Below are positions 1 through 11,210 of a stretch of 64,000 nt of DNA, piece after piece (the stretch's first letter is position 1; every line of letters starts with the position of its first letter). Made by a program: the position numbers and the translations under genes. Under the pieces are notes generated by a model that did not search any database, was not told the DNA's origin, and worked only from the letters and a program-made list of their open reading frames with translations. The DNA lies in the NCBI RefSeq assembly GCF_023499255.1, contig NZ_CP092183.1:193501-257500 (forward strand), written 5' to 3'. Source of the DNA: Couchioplanes caeruleus (lineage in GTDB: Bacteria > Actinomycetota > Actinomycetes > Mycobacteriales > Micromonosporaceae).

Positions 1-253
1 CATACCTGGTCACCTCGCCGCGGCGGCCGGCCACGATCACACAGTTCGCGGACTGCTCGAGCCCCACCCCGTACGCCTCGCAGAAGGCCGCGGTGTCGGC
101 CAGCTCGGCATCGATCGGCGCCACCAGCACCTGGTCACCGTCGATCGGCGCGTCCGCCGGCCACACCTCGAGCGCCGCCGCGACCGGCCGGGCGAGCAGG
201 TCGAGCCGAGCGATCGCAGGCTCGAGCTTCAGAGATCCCATCACGCCCGTCAT
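1..253 (-). CDS. YbaK/EbsC-type aminoacyl-tRNA editing domain protein, C-terminus outside window
   Basis: The minus-strand frame reads MTGVMGSLKLEP...RLDLLARPV, then a stretch with DTAAFCEAYGVGLEQSAN and CVIVAGRRG before it runs off the window edge. This resembles the N-terminal part of the YbaK/prolyl-tRNA-editing fold, which hydrolyses mischarged aminoacyl-tRNAs in the cytoplasm. About 84 codons are visible; the family is usually 150-180 residues, so roughly half is missing. The start is either ATG at 253 or the in-frame ATG at 241. The assignment rests on recognised family style, not on catalytic residues, which lie outside the window. Confidence 0.6.
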   Translation of the reverse strand, partial: MTGVMGSLKLEPAIARLDLLARPVAAALEVWPADAPIDGDQVLVAPIDAELADTAAFCEAYGVGLEQSANCVIVAGRRGEVTRY

Positions 254-342
254 CCTGCCCGGATTCCGACCGGCCAACCACTCAGGTCCCCCGTCGGCGT
301 CCAGCTGTGTCCCGGCTGCCTCCACACCTGCCCGACCCGCCG

Positions 343-381
343 GGTCACGCCGCCGGGTCACGCCGCCGGGTCACGCCGCCG
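343..381. repeat. Three tandem copies of a 13-bp repeat
   Basis: GGTCACGCCGCCG is repeated three times head to tail at 343, 356 and 369. It lies between the divergent YbaK-like gene and the membrane-protein gene, so it may separate two promoters. No other function can be read from it. Confidence 0.85.
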
Positions 382-586
382 AATCGCGGTCAATCGAAGA
401 GACCGCCGCCCACATCGAACCAAACCACGAACCCCGCCGCCCACACCGAGCCGACCCGCGCACGCCGCCACCCACACCGAGACCGTGTCCCACACCGTGG
501 ACGCAACCAGCCACCCACCAGGCGTACCCATAACAAGACCGACCCCCCGCTCAGTCCGACCCCGATCCTGCCGACTGTCACTTGAT

Positions 587-1063
587 GTGGGGGAGAGACG
601 CGGCGCACGGGTCGGTACCGTCAGCGGCCTCGCCCTGCTCACCGGCGGCATGGCCGTCGCGGCCGTCGCCGGTGGAGCGCAATCGATCTTCGCCAGCGTG
701 CTCCTCGGGCTGCTCGCGCTCGGGATGGGCCACGCGCTCCTGACCGAAATTCATCGCCAGGCCCGTCGCCGCACCACCCGGTGGACGGCGCACGACACCG
801 CCAACACGACGCTCCTCGCGATCTGGTCGGTGGCCGCGCTCGCCGTCGCGCTTCCGGCCGTCGTCCCGCTGAGAGTCCGGGCCGTCGGGCTCCTTCTGAC
901 TGTTGGGTACGCCCTCAGCAGCGCCTACTTCGTCACGGAACGCCGCCGCACCATCAGCCGCACCCCGGCCTCCCCGAAGGATCCGGCTCCGACGAGCGGG
1001 CCGCCCATCCCGGGCGCGGCGCTACCCGACTCGGAAACGCCGGCGTCTCGGCACCGGGACTGA
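587..1063 (+). CDS. Small integral membrane protein of unknown function
   Basis: I do not recognise a family. The protein has about 158 residues and four hydrophobic segments: one near residues 10-24 (SGLALLTGGMAVAAVAGG), the next directly after it (FASVLLGLLALGMG), and two after a basic loop (LLAIWSVAALAVALPAVV and AVGLLLTVGYALSSAYF). A basic ERRR and a Pro/Ser-rich polar tail follow, presumably cytoplasmic. The frame is open back to an ATG at 485, but the upstream 34 residues are Arg/Pro-rich with no obvious function, so I prefer the GTG at 587. No strong ribosome binding site supports either start. Confidence 0.5.
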   Translation: MGERRGARVGTVSGLALLTGGMAVAAVAGGAQSIFASVLLGLLALGMGHALLTEIHRQARRRTTRWTAHDTANTTLLAIWSVAALAVALPAVVPLRVRAVGLLLTVGYALSSAYFVTERRRTISRTPASPKDPAPTSGPPIPGAALPDSETPASRHRD

Positions 1064-1080
1064 CCGAGGGCTCGGCGCGC

Positions 1081-1479
1081 CTACTCCAGCCGCATCGCGA
1101 TGATCATCGGTGGAATCGGTACCAGGCCGCCGGCGCCCGGTTCCACATCCGGCAGCGGCACCCAGGCCAGCCCGATCGGCTCCGGTCCGCCCAGGTGCGG
1201 GCCCAGCTCCGGCTCGCCGTCGCCCACCGTGCAGGCGAACACCGAAGTCATGCCCGACGGGTACGGCACGTCCTGCAGGTACCGCGCCTCCTTGACGACG
1301 AGGCCGACCTCTTCCACCACCTCACGCCGTACGGCGTCCTCCGGGGTCTCGCCCGGGTCGATCCCGCCCCCCGGCAGCGTCCACCATTCGCGGCCGCCGT
1401 CGCGCCGGCTCCGCTCGTGCACCATCAGCACTCGCCCGTCCCGCACGATGATCGCCGCGGCTCGTTTCCGTCCACTCAC
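1081..1479 (-). CDS. Nudix hydrolase
   Basis: A 132-residue single-domain Nudix protein. The Nudix box GX5EX7REUXEEXGU is complete at residues 38-60 (G38, E44, R52-E53, E56-E57, G59), so the Mg-binding catalytic helix is intact. Nudix enzymes hydrolyse nucleoside diphosphates linked to another moiety; the substrate cannot be told from sequence. It starts at GTG, converges with the membrane-protein gene ending 17 bases away, and is divergent from the sulfotransferase. Confidence 0.85.
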   Translation of the reverse strand: MSGRKRAAAIIVRDGRVLMVHERSRRDGGREWWTLPGGGIDPGETPEDAVRREVVEEVGLVVKEARYLQDVPYPSGMTSVFACTVGDGEPELGPHLGGPEPIGLAWVPLPDVEPGAGGLVPIPPMIIAMRLE

Positions 1480-1607
1480 GAGTGAAGGCTACTCACGATG
1501 AGGCGGAGCCCGCGCGAACGTAGAGGCACGCACACGCGAACGAAACTCCGTACCCGTGGCTCGGAATGGGGTCGCGCAGCGTGACGGGGTGACCTAGCTT
1601 GGGCGGA

Positions 1608-2492
1608 ATGCGCTACCGCTCCCCCGACGAGGACAGCGCCCGCTGGGACGGCTTCCCGTTCCGCCAGGGCGACATCGTGATCAGTACCCGGTCGAAAAGC
1701 GGCACGACGTGGGCGCAGATGATCTGCGCGCTGCTCGTCTTCCAGGACCCTGAGCTCCCCGCGCCGCTCCCGGAGCTGTCGCCGTGGCTGGACTGGCTCA
1801 TCGTCCCCCGCGACGAGGTCTACGCCCGCCTCGAGAAGCAGCAGCACCGCCGCTTCATCAAGACCCACACGCCGCTGGACGGAATTCCCCTCGACCCGAG
1901 AGCAACGTACGTCGTGGTGGCCCGGAACCCGCTCGACATGGCGGTCTCCCTCTTCCACCAGGGCGACAACCTCAACCGCGAGCGCATCGCCGAGCTCCTC
2001 ACCCCCGGCCAGGCCCCGCCCCCCGCGGCCGAGCCCGTACCGGTGGCCCGTCCCCTGCACGACTCCCTCGTCGACTGGATCAACGCGGAGGTCGCCCCGG
2101 CGGAGTCGCTCGATTCCCTGCCCGGAGTCATGTGGCACCTGTCGGACGCTTGGCGCCGCCGCCACGACCCGAACGTCGTCCTGCTGCACTACACCGACCT
2201 GACGAACAACCTCGAGGGTGAGATGCGACGCCTCGCGGACCGGCTGGCGATCGACGTACCGGAGGAGCGCTGGCCGACGCTCGTCGAAGCCGCCACGTTC
2301 GCGCAGATGAGGGCCCGTGCCGACCGCCTGGCTCCCGACCCGGCCGGCATCATGAAGGACCGCAACGCGTTCTTCCGCCGAGGGACCTCCGGCGCCGGCC
2401 GCGAACTCCTCACCCCCGAAGAGCTCCTTCGGTACGAGCACCGCGCAGCCGAACTGGCACCCGCAGACCTGCTGGCCTGGCTGCACCGCTGA
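1608..2492 (+). CDS. Sulfotransferase domain protein
   Basis: About 294 residues of the PAPS-dependent sulfotransferase fold. The 5'-phosphosulfate loop TRSKSGTTW is near residues 27-35, KTHTPLD follows, the 3'-phosphate motif ARNPLDMAVSLFHQ is mid-protein, and the C-terminal FFRRGTSGAG corresponds to the RKGxxGDW region of the family. It should transfer sulfate from PAPS to a hydroxyl or amine of an unidentified small molecule in the cytoplasm. An in-frame TTG lies 9 bases upstream; the ATG is preferred. No partner genes for sulfated metabolite synthesis are adjacent. Confidence 0.82.
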   Translation: MRYRSPDEDSARWDGFPFRQGDIVISTRSKSGTTWAQMICALLVFQDPELPAPLPELSPWLDWLIVPRDEVYARLEKQQHRRFIKTHTPLDGIPLDPRATYVVVARNPLDMAVSLFHQGDNLNRERIAELLTPGQAPPPAAEPVPVARPLHDSLVDWINAEVAPAESLDSLPGVMWHLSDAWRRRHDPNVVLLHYTDLTNNLEGEMRRLADRLAIDVPEERWPTLVEAATFAQMRARADRLAPDPAGIMKDRNAFFRRGTSGAGRELLTPEELLRYEHRAAELAPADLLAWLHR

Positions 2493-2643
2493 CGGCTCGA
2501 GCGCCCGCGGGCTCTCCCGTGCGGCGATGGCAGTACGGCTTCGCCACAGGGACCGGCCGGTACCCATGCGTGGCGCACCCGGCGGCGGGGCCGGGCCGGG
2601 CAGCCACGACCGAGTTCGCTGACGCCTCAGCCGGGCTTTGGGC

Positions 2644-3180
2644 TCAGACGCTGCGGAGAACGCGCTCGAACTTCTCGGGCCGCATCGGCCGCGCGTGATC
2701 GGCCCGGCTGGCGGCGAAGGCAGCCAGCACCCGGCGACGCTCCGCCTCGGTGAGGATGCCGGCGAAGGGTGAGGCGGTTCGAAGCTCGACGGCGTACTCG
2801 GCGGACGAGGTCAGCGCCTCGAGAACCGCATCCACGCCCTGGTCCAGTACGGCGTCCCAGCGGTCGAGCCACTCCCAGTCCCGGCCCTCGGGGTGCAGGC
2901 GCCGCAGCCGACGAAGAGTGATGGCAGCCGCCGCCATGATCGCGCCGGGGTCCTGCACCAGCCGGCCGGCGACCGCCCGGTGCAGCCACAGCACCTGCAG
3001 CTGCTCCCGCGTCATCCCGGGCTGGATGAACGCCTCGACGTCGCACCGCCGGATCCGCCGCTGCCCCTCGATCGTGACGTACGGCAACAGCCCGCGCAGG
3101 CATAGATCGACGACATGAGCCCGCGACGACCGCAGCAGTACCGCCGCCTCGCCCGTGGTCATCCAGCTCCGTGTGCGCAT
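2644..3180 (-). CDS. Helix-turn-helix (excisionase/MerR-type) DNA-binding protein
   Basis: About 178 residues. The N-terminus MTTGEAAVLLRSSRAHVVDL, then GLLPYV, IEGQRRIRR and DVEAFI, is a winged-helix excisionase-type DNA-binding domain (residues 7-52). The remaining helical region has no recognised domain. The reading frame is open another 123 codons upstream, but that part translates the degenerate repeats at 3.3-3.5 kb and lacks protein character, so the start is set at the ATG before RTRSW. An in-frame GTG two codons upstream is an alternative. No phage or integrase gene is adjacent, so a role in excision is not supported; a regulator or antitoxin-like role is possible. Confidence 0.65.
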   Translation of the reverse strand: MRTRSWMTTGEAAVLLRSSRAHVVDLCLRGLLPYVTIEGQRRIRRCDVEAFIQPGMTREQLQVLWLHRAVAGRLVQDPGAIMAAAAITLRRLRRLHPEGRDWEWLDRWDAVLDQGVDAVLEALTSSAEYAVELRTASPFAGILTEAERRRVLAAFAASRADHARPMRPEKFERVLRSV

Positions 3181-3334
3181 CGTCACAGGTGGATATTGAC
3201 GCGGTGGCTGACCTGATGCAACAACCGAACGGCCGATGGCTCTTTCATACCCGGCGGTGAAAGCCTCCCGGTGAGCGCCACGGCCAGGGACGAGGCCGAA
3301 ACCGACCCGGCGCCAGGACCGAGAGGGCCCGAGA

Positions 3335-3540
3335 ATCGACGCGACCCAGGGACAGCGCGACCCAGAACCAACCGCGGCCCAGGGACCAGCCGCGGCCCAG
3401 GGACCGACACGGCCCGAGGACCGACACGGTCGAGAACCGGCGGCGCCGGAACTGACGTAGCGCGAGAACCCGCAGCGCCAGAACTGACGTAGCGCGAGAA
3501 CCCGCAGCGCCAGAACTGACCGTAGCGCGAGGGCCAAAGC
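3335..3540. repeat. Degenerate tandem array, units of 15-18 bp
   Basis: The stretch upstream of the HTH gene divides into units such as GCCCGAGGACCGACACG and GCCGGAACTGACGTAGC (17 bp) alternating with 15-16 bp variants. Within it a 32-bp block is repeated exactly at 3451 and 3483. The rest of the interval from 3181 to 3720 shows no gene. Confidence 0.75.
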
Positions 3541-3720
3541 TGCCCACAAACCAGCGCGGCGCGGCGACCAACGCGGCCGGAGGGGGCAAACCGTGGCCGG
3601 GAGGCAACCAAGGCGCGGCGATCAGCGGCGGCGCGAGGCGCCACGTGGCCCGCCCAGCGATGCCGGCGGCTGGGCGACCGAGGCCGGCGCATGCGGAGAA
3701 GCGGAGGGCCATACGCGCAT

Positions 3721-3752
3721 GAAGAAGCCCCGAGGTCGCGAGAACCCGGGGC
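3721..3752 (-). terminator. Intrinsic terminator downstream of tRNA-Ala
   Basis: On the minus strand a GCCCCGGGT / ACCTCGGGGC stem (one bulge, 7-base loop TCTCGCG) is followed by TTCTTC. It lies 20 bases past the 3' end of tRNA-Ala, consistent with ending the Ile/Ala tRNA transcript. Confidence 0.65.
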
Positions 3753-3771
3753 CGAAGAGGAAGCGGATAAG

Positions 3772-3844
3772 TGGAGCCCAGGGGACTTGAACCCCTAACC
3801 CCCGCCTTGCAAAGGCGGTGCTCTGCCAGTTGAGCTAGGGCCCC
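3772..3844 (-). tRNA. tRNA-Ala(TGC)
   Basis: The minus strand folds into a 73-nt cloverleaf: acceptor GGGGCCC pairing with GGGCTCC (one G-U), D-loop AGCTCAACTGGCAGAGC, anticodon stem-loop CCGCCTTTGCAAGGCGG with anticodon TGC, and T-loop GGGGTTCAAGTCCCC. The CCA end is not encoded, so it depends on the CCA-adding enzyme present later in the window. Confidence 0.97.
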
Positions 3845-3857
3845 CAGATCGGGAAAT

Positions 3858-3986
3858 CTATCGCAGGTCGGGTGCCGTCGTGGCTTCGTGCCACAGGGCG
3901 CGCTCGTCGCTGGAGGCCTTGACCTTCTTGACCACCAGGGCGGCCGCGCCGACGATGCCGGCGACGAGGAGGAGCTTCTTCAGCAT
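3858..3986 (-). CDS. DLW-39 family small protein
   Basis: A 42-codon minus-strand gene in the space between tRNA-Ile and tRNA-Ala. It encodes MLKKLLLVAGIVGAAALVVK followed by KVKASSDERALWHEATTAPD and a last LR: one short hydrophobic helix with flanking lysines, then an ERALWHEATT stretch and a C-terminal DL. This matches the actinobacterial DLW-39 type of protein, small membrane-associated polypeptides of unknown function found next to these tRNAs. The upstream AGGGGACC (3989-3996) is a plausible ribosome binding site. The function is unknown. Confidence 0.82.
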   Translation of the reverse strand: MLKKLLLVAGIVGAAALVVKKVKASSDERALWHEATTAPDLR

Positions 3987-4025
3987 GGGCCTGGTCCCCT
4001 TTGAGTCTTCGGCGGAGGACGTGCG

Positions 4026-4102
4026 TGGTGGGGCTAGCTGGAATCGAACCAGCGACCTCAGAGTTATCAGCTCTGCGCTCTAACCGACTGAGCTATAGCC
4101 CC
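4026..4102 (-). tRNA. tRNA-Ile(GAT)
   Basis: The minus strand folds into a 74-nt cloverleaf plus an encoded CCA: acceptor GGGGCTA / TAGCCCC, D-arm AGCTCAGTCGGTTAGAGC, anticodon arm CAGAGCTGATAACTCTG with GAT, and T-arm CTGGTTCGATTCCAG. The Ile-Ala order downstream of gyrA and the DUF3566 gene matches ileT-alaT of mycobacteria. Confidence 0.97.
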
Positions 4103-4467
4103 GTGACAGCGACACGAAGGTTACCGTACCCGGTTCCGGTGGCCCAAATCGGGGCCGCCGCGCCGTCACCGGTGTCATTACGAAAGCAGGCCGGGACGGC
4201 CGACGCCAGCAGATTAACGCGGTGGCGGGTCACGTCGCCCGCTATCGACCGGGCACTCCCCGAGCGTCAGGCCGGTTGACGAGGTGCTAGCGGCAGAACT
4301 CCCGGCGGCACGGCACGACGAAGCGTCCCCGAGCATCGGAAAGGTCTGGCCGAGAGCCGAACCACCCGTGCCCGCTGACAGAACCGGCCGCCACGCGAAC
4401 GTGACGGCCGATCCCACGCGCTTTCAGCGGCGCCACGACCCCGGTCCGGGATCCGGCGCCGGTCGGG
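4103..4467. other. Intergenic stretch without a recognisable gene
   Basis: This 365-bp interval lies between the DUF3566 gene and tRNA-Ile. Short open frames on both strands show no protein character. It presumably holds the promoter of the tRNA cluster and the end of the gyrase-DUF3566 transcript, but I see no clear promoter boxes or terminator. Confidence 0.5.
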
Positions 4468-5346
4468 TCAGTCCCGCTCGGCCAGCGTCAGCTCGACGCC
4501 TCCGACCAGGTCGGCGCAGACGTTGTAGATGAAGGCACCGAGGGTGGCCAGCGCCGTGAACAGGACCACGTTCACCGCGCCGATCAGCATCGACGTGCCG
4601 ATGACGCCCCAGGCCGTGATGCGGAAGCCGCCGCCCGAGGAGCCGTCCGTGCCGCCCGCCGAGTTCACGAGGCTTTCGAGGCTCTTGTTGACCTCGCCCC
4701 ACACCCCCATGGCGTCGAGGGCGAGGTAGAGCACCGACGTGGCCACGACCACGACGATGAACAGGACGATGGAGACGGCGAAGGCGAACTTCATCACGGA
4801 CCAGGGGTCGATCCGCTTGAGGTTCAGCCGGGCGCGCCGGGGACCGCGGGCGGCGGCCGACGACACGGTGTTGCGGGCGGAGCGGACGGTCTCCGAGACC
4901 CGGGCGGCACCCACGGCGGCCGAGCCGGCGGCGGTGCCGCCGGACGGGCGCTTCGGGGCCTCGCCGGGCCGCTGCGGGGCCGTGGCGGGGTTCGCCGGAG
5001 GTGGCGCGACCCCCGCGCGTGCGGCCGGCGCGGCCGGGGCCGTGCCACCGCTCTTGCCCTTGGTGACGATCGGCACAGTGGCCGAGCCCTTCACCGCGCC
5101 CTTGGCCCCCGGGCCGGCCGGGCGCTTGCCGTCGGCCTGGCCGTCGCTGTCGGCGGGCGGTTCGCCCGGCGGCGGGGCCATGCCCGGCGCGCGGGTGAAC
5201 TTCGGCGGGGACGGGGCTTCGGCGGGGACCGCCGCGCGACCTGCGGCCTCACGCCCGGCCGGTGCGGCACCGTCCTTCTTCGGCTCCGCACCGGCGGGAG
5301 TCGCCGAGGCCCCCGGACCTCCCGACTTCGCCTGTGTCTCCGGCAT
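4468..5346 (-). CDS. DUF3566 domain membrane protein
   Basis: About 292 residues. Roughly the first 170 are a Pro/Ala/Gly-rich disordered cytoplasmic region. The DUF3566 domain follows: RLNLKRIDPWSVMKFAFA leads into one transmembrane helix (SIVLFIVVVVATSVLYLAL), an extracytoplasmic loop with an amphipathic stretch (VNKSLESLVNSAGG), and a second helix (NVVLFTALATLGAFIYNV). The gene starts 4 bases after the gyrA stop and is almost certainly co-transcribed with gyrase; it corresponds in position to Rv0007 of M. tuberculosis. The ATG is preferred to a TTG one codon upstream. The function is unknown. Confidence 0.88.
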   Translation of the reverse strand: MPETQAKSGGPGASATPAGAEPKKDGAAPAGREAAGRAAVPAEAPSPPKFTRAPGMAPPPGEPPADSDGQADGKRPAGPGAKGAVKGSATVPIVTKGKSGGTAPAAPAARAGVAPPPANPATAPQRPGEAPKRPSGGTAAGSAAVGAARVSETVRSARNTVSSAAARGPRRARLNLKRIDPWSVMKFAFAVSIVLFIVVVVATSVLYLALDAMGVWGEVNKSLESLVNSAGGTDGSSGGGFRITAWGVIGTSMLIGAVNVVLFTALATLGAFIYNVCADLVGGVELTLAERD

Positions 5347-5349
5347 CAA

Positions 5350-7860
5350 CTAGTCCTGTTCGTCAGGCTCGTCGGCATTACGAGCAAGCGCCACGATGGT
5401 TACACCCTCTGGGAGGTCCATCAGCTTGACCCCCATTGTGTTCCGATCCCGCGTGCGCCGTACAGGCTTCACGGGAGTCCGGATGACACCACCATTGCTG
5501 GTGATGGCAAACAGTTCATCCTCCGGGTCGATCACGAGCGCTCCGACGAGGCCACCACGACGCTCCGTGATTTTCGCCGTCAGTACACCCTTGCCACCCC
5601 GCCCCTGCACGGGATACTCCTCGATCGGCGTCCGCTTCGCATACCCGCCGTTGGTGGCGACCAAAACGTCGAGGCCCTCGCGCACGACCTCCATCGCGAG
5701 CAGCTCGTCGCTGTCGCCGAAGCGCATGCCGATCACACCGGACGTGGCCCGCCCCATCGGCCGCAGCGCCTCATCGGTCGCGTTGAACCGGATGGCCTGG
5801 GCGTTCTTCGACACCAGGAGCAGGTCGTTCTCCGGAGCGGCCAGCGTGGCGCCCACCAACTCGTCATCCTCCCGCAGGTTGATGGCGATGATGCCACCGC
5901 TGCGGTTGGAGTCAAATTCGGTGAGGCGGGTCTTCTTCACGAGGCCATTCTTGGTGGCGAGCACAAGGTACGGCGCGACCTCGTAGTTCGGGATCTGGAT
6001 GACCTGCGCGATGTGCTCGTCCGGCTGGAAGGCGAGCAGGTTGGCGACGTGCTGGCCCTTCGCGACGCGGTTGGCCTCCGGCAGCTCGTACGCCTTCGCG
6101 CGGTACACGCGGCCCTTGTTCGTGAAGAACAGGATCCAGGAGTGCGTCGAGATGACGAAGAAGTGGCTGACGATGTCGTCCTGACGCAGAGATGCGCCGC
6201 TCACGCCCTTGCCGCCGCGCTTCTGCGAGCGGTAGAGGTCGACCTTCGTGCGCTTCGCGTAACCAGTTCGTGTGATGGTCACCACAACGTCCTCGCGCGC
6301 GATGAGGTCCTCCATCGAGACCTCGCCGTCGAACGGGATGATTTGGGTCTTCCGCTCATCGCCGAACCGGCTCACGATCTCGGCGAGCTCTTCCGAGACG
6401 ATCGCCCGCTGCCGCTCCGGCTTGGCGAGGATGTCCTTCAGATCCGCGATCTCGATCTCGATGCTGGCGAGCTCGTCGATGATCTTCTGCCGCTCGAGGG
6501 CCGCGAGGCGCCGCAGCTGCATGTCCAGGATCGCCTGGGACTGCACCTGGTCGATGTCGAGCAGCTGGATGAGGCCCTGGCGGGCGTCCTCCACCGTCGG
6601 CGAGCGCCGGATCAGGGCGATGACCTCGTCGAGCGCGTCGAGGGCCTTCACCAGGCCGCGCAGGATGTGCGCGCGTTCCTCGGCCTTGCGCAGGCGGAAG
6701 GCCGTCCGCCGGCGGATGACGTCGATCTGGTGGTCGACGTAGTAGCGGATGAACTGCGCCAGGTTCAGCGTGCGGGGCACGCCGTCGACCAGCGCCAGCA
6801 TGTTCGCGCCGAACGTCTCCTGCAACTGGGTGTGCTTGTAGAGGTTGTTCAGCACGACCTTCGCGACCGCGTCGCGCTTCAGGACCAGGATCAAGCGCAT
6901 ACCCGTACGGCCGGAGGACTCGTCCCGGATGTCCGCGATGCCGGTGAGCTTGCCCTCCTTCACCAGCTCGGCCACACGCTCGGCGAGGTTGTCCGGGTTC
7001 ACCTGGTACGGCAGCTCGGTGACCACGAGGCAGGGCCGGCCGCGCTGGTCCTCCTCGACCTCCACGACGGCGCGCATCCGGATCGAGCCACGGCCGGTGC
7101 GGTAGGCGTCCTGAATCGCCTGCTGGCCGACGATCAGCCCCCGGGTGGGGAAGTCCGGTCCCTTGACGATCTCCAGGACCGCCTCGAGGGTGGTGGCCTC
7201 ATCGGCGTCGGGGTGGTCGAGGTACCACTGGACGGCCCCCGCGATCTCGCGCAGGTTGTGCGGCGGGATCTTGGTGGCCATGCCGACGGCGATGCCCTCG
7301 GAGCCGTTGACGAGCAGGTTGGGGAACCGCGCCGGCAGGATCGTCGGCTCTTTGGTCCGGCCGTCGTAGTTGTCCTGCATGTCGACGGTGTCCTCGTCGA
7401 TGTCCCGCAGCATCTCCATGGCGAGCGGCGAGAGCTTCGACTCGGTGTACCGCATGGCGGCCGGCGGGTCGTTGCCCGGCGAGCCGAAGTTGCCGTTGCC
7501 GTCGATCAGCGGGTACCGCAGCGACCACGGCTGGCCCATGCGGACCAGCGCGTCGTAGATCGACGAGTCGCCGTGCGGGTGGTAGTTGCCCATGACGTCG
7601 CCGACGACGCGGGCGCACTTGACGTACCCGCGGTCCGGGCGGAAGCCCGAGTCGTACATCGCGTACAGGATCTTGCGGTGCACCGGCTTGAGCCCGTCGC
7701 GGACGTCCGGCAGCGCGCGGCCGACGATGACGCTCATGGCGTAGTCGAGGTACGACCGCTGCATCTCGACCTCGAGGCCGACCGGCTCGACGCGCTGGCC
7801 CACGCCGCCGCCGGTGTCGTCCTGCGGCTCCTCGGCGGGGATCTCGGGAGTATCCGTCAC
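5350..7860 (-). CDS. gyrA: DNA gyrase subunit A
   Basis: 836 residues, the usual length. GyrA is the DNA-cutting subunit of the A2B2 enzyme that introduces negative supercoils ahead of forks. The winged-helix/tower region begins with the [17 protein letters not shown] stretch; the catalytic tyrosine is Y138 in AAMRYTE. The quinolone pocket reads [17 protein letters not shown], so the two positions corresponding to M. tuberculosis A90 and S91 are S99 and S100, and the acidic anchor is D103. The GyrA box that wraps DNA is present as QKRGGKG, and six beta-pinwheel repeats fill the C-terminal domain. It starts at GTG, 137 bases after gyrB, behind an intergenic segment containing DnaA boxes. Confidence 0.98.
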   Translation of the reverse strand: MTDTPEIPAEEPQDDTGGGVGQRVEPVGLEVEMQRSYLDYAMSVIVGRALPDVRDGLKPVHRKILYAMYDSGFRPDRGYVKCARVVGDVMGNYHPHGDSSIYDALVRMGQPWSLRYPLIDGNGNFGSPGNDPPAAMRYTESKLSPLAMEMLRDIDEDTVDMQDNYDGRTKEPTILPARFPNLLVNGSEGIAVGMATKIPPHNLREIAGAVQWYLDHPDADEATTLEAVLEIVKGPDFPTRGLIVGQQAIQDAYRTGRGSIRMRAVVEVEEDQRGRPCLVVTELPYQVNPDNLAERVAELVKEGKLTGIADIRDESSGRTGMRLILVLKRDAVAKVVLNNLYKHTQLQETFGANMLALVDGVPRTLNLAQFIRYYVDHQIDVIRRRTAFRLRKAEERAHILRGLVKALDALDEVIALIRRSPTVEDARQGLIQLLDIDQVQSQAILDMQLRRLAALERQKIIDELASIEIEIADLKDILAKPERQRAIVSEELAEIVSRFGDERKTQIIPFDGEVSMEDLIAREDVVVTITRTGYAKRTKVDLYRSQKRGGKGVSGASLRQDDIVSHFFVISTHSWILFFTNKGRVYRAKAYELPEANRVAKGQHVANLLAFQPDEHIAQVIQIPNYEVAPYLVLATKNGLVKKTRLTEFDSNRSGGIIAINLREDDELVGATLAAPENDLLLVSKNAQAIRFNATDEALRPMGRATSGVIGMRFGDSDELLAMEVVREGLDVLVATNGGYAKRTPIEEYPVQGRGGKGVLTAKITERRGGLVGALVIDPEDELFAITSNGGVIRTPVKPVRRTRDRNTMGVKLMDLPEGVTIVALARNADEPDEQD

Positions 7861-7916
7861 AGTTAACCCTTACTTACGGTCAAACCCGACAAACGGGTAT
7901 GAGCTGCGCAACTAGC

Positions 7917-7957
7917 TGTGGATAACGCTGTGGAAAGCAGTGGAACGCTGTGCATAA
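7917..7957. promoter_or_regulatory. DnaA boxes in the gyrB-gyrA intergenic region
   Basis: TGTGGATAA at 7917-7925 is a perfect reverse-orientation DnaA box (TTATCCACA), and TGTGCATAA at 7949-7957 differs at one base. They lie just upstream of the gyrA start, where bound DnaA could affect gyrA transcription. Confidence 0.7.
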
Positions 7958-7964
7958 CCCGAGG

Positions 7965-7990
7965 TGAGCGGCGTCTCGCGACGCCGCTCA
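7965..7990 (-). terminator. Hairpin downstream of gyrB
   Basis: A perfect 10-bp inverted repeat TGAGCGGCGT / ACGCCGCTCA with a 6-base loop begins 8 bases after the gyrB stop. No U-run follows on the minus strand, so it could be an actinobacterial I-shaped terminator, a pause site or an mRNA-stabilising hairpin between gyrB and gyrA. Confidence 0.6.
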
Positions 7991-7997
7991 CGACGGA

Positions 7998-10574
<2,577 letters not shown>

Positions 10575-11141
10575 ATGGCGCACGACAAGGGGCTGGACAA
10601 CGTCGCCGTGCACTGGCCCCGGACGAACCGGTTCTACGACCCGGTCGCCCCGGCCGAGTTCGTCGACTTCGGCGCCGTCGCGGACGCTCCCGACATCGCC
10701 GCGCCCACCGGTGCGCTCGCGCTGCACATCGCCAAGACGGGTACGGTGCGCGCCACGGCGTACACGGAACTGGTGGATCTGTTGCTGGGGCTGGAGGGCG
10801 TCCTCTACGCGACCGACGCCGCGGCCGAGGACGAGGACCCGGTCATCGACCCGGACGGCTGCGCGTGGATCGCCGGCGGGCTGGAGCGCTTCGTCGAGGG
10901 CCACCAGCCGTACGGGGACCTCGTCACGTTCGACAGCGTGGCGAAGGTGATGCGCGAGGCGGTCGCGGCCGGGCGGCTCGCCGAGCAGCAGCTGCGCTGG
11001 CTGGACCAGCGGCTGGCGGCGCTCCGCGACGACGCCGGCAACGCTCCGCACTGGAGCTTCGCGCGCACCGAGCTCGCGATCCTGGCCGGCTTCTACCGCC
11101 GCTGCGCCGACCGCGGGTACGCCGTCTTCGCGGACTACTGA
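10575..11141 (+). CDS. Conserved-looking protein of unknown function
   Basis: I do not recognise this 188-residue soluble acidic protein. It begins MAHDKGLDNVAVHWPRTNRF and ends FYRRCADRGYAVFADY. There is no signal peptide, membrane segment or nucleotide-binding loop. The start ATG has a strong purine-rich ribosome binding site (GGAGAGGTGG) about 5 bases upstream, and codon use is as GC3-rich as in its neighbours, so it is very likely a real gene. It converges with the DciA-like gene; the two are separated by a strong hairpin. An in-frame opening upstream to 10356 is not convincing. Confidence 0.75.
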   Translation: MAHDKGLDNVAVHWPRTNRFYDPVAPAEFVDFGAVADAPDIAAPTGALALHIAKTGTVRATAYTELVDLLLGLEGVLYATDAAAEDEDPVIDPDGCAWIAGGLERFVEGHQPYGDLVTFDSVAKVMREAVAAGRLAEQQLRWLDQRLAALRDDAGNAPHWSFARTELAILAGFYRRCADRGYAVFADY

Positions 11142-11178
11142 GCACCGCCTGCTGAGCACCGCCTGCTGACAGCGACTA

Positions 11179-11210
11179 CTGACAGCCGACTACTGACAGT
11201 CGGCTGTCAG
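11179..11210. terminator. Bidirectional hairpin between convergent genes
   Basis: A perfect 12-bp stem CTGACAGCCGAC / GTCGGCTGTCAG with an 8-base loop lies just after the 10.6-kb gene and overlaps the stop codon of the DUF721 gene on the other strand. No U-run follows either way. The preceding bases also carry short duplications (GCACCGCCTGCTGA twice). Confidence 0.65.

Noticed and set aside
2644..3180. Integrated element marker because of an excisionase-type protein next to tRNA genes
   Set aside because: No integrase, no att-like duplication of the tRNA ends and no phage genes are visible.
6013..7866. 617-codon plus-strand frame antisense to gyrA
   Set aside because: Mirror of the highly GC3-biased gyrA gene; Arg/Val/Leu/Asp-rich composition typical of antisense shadows.
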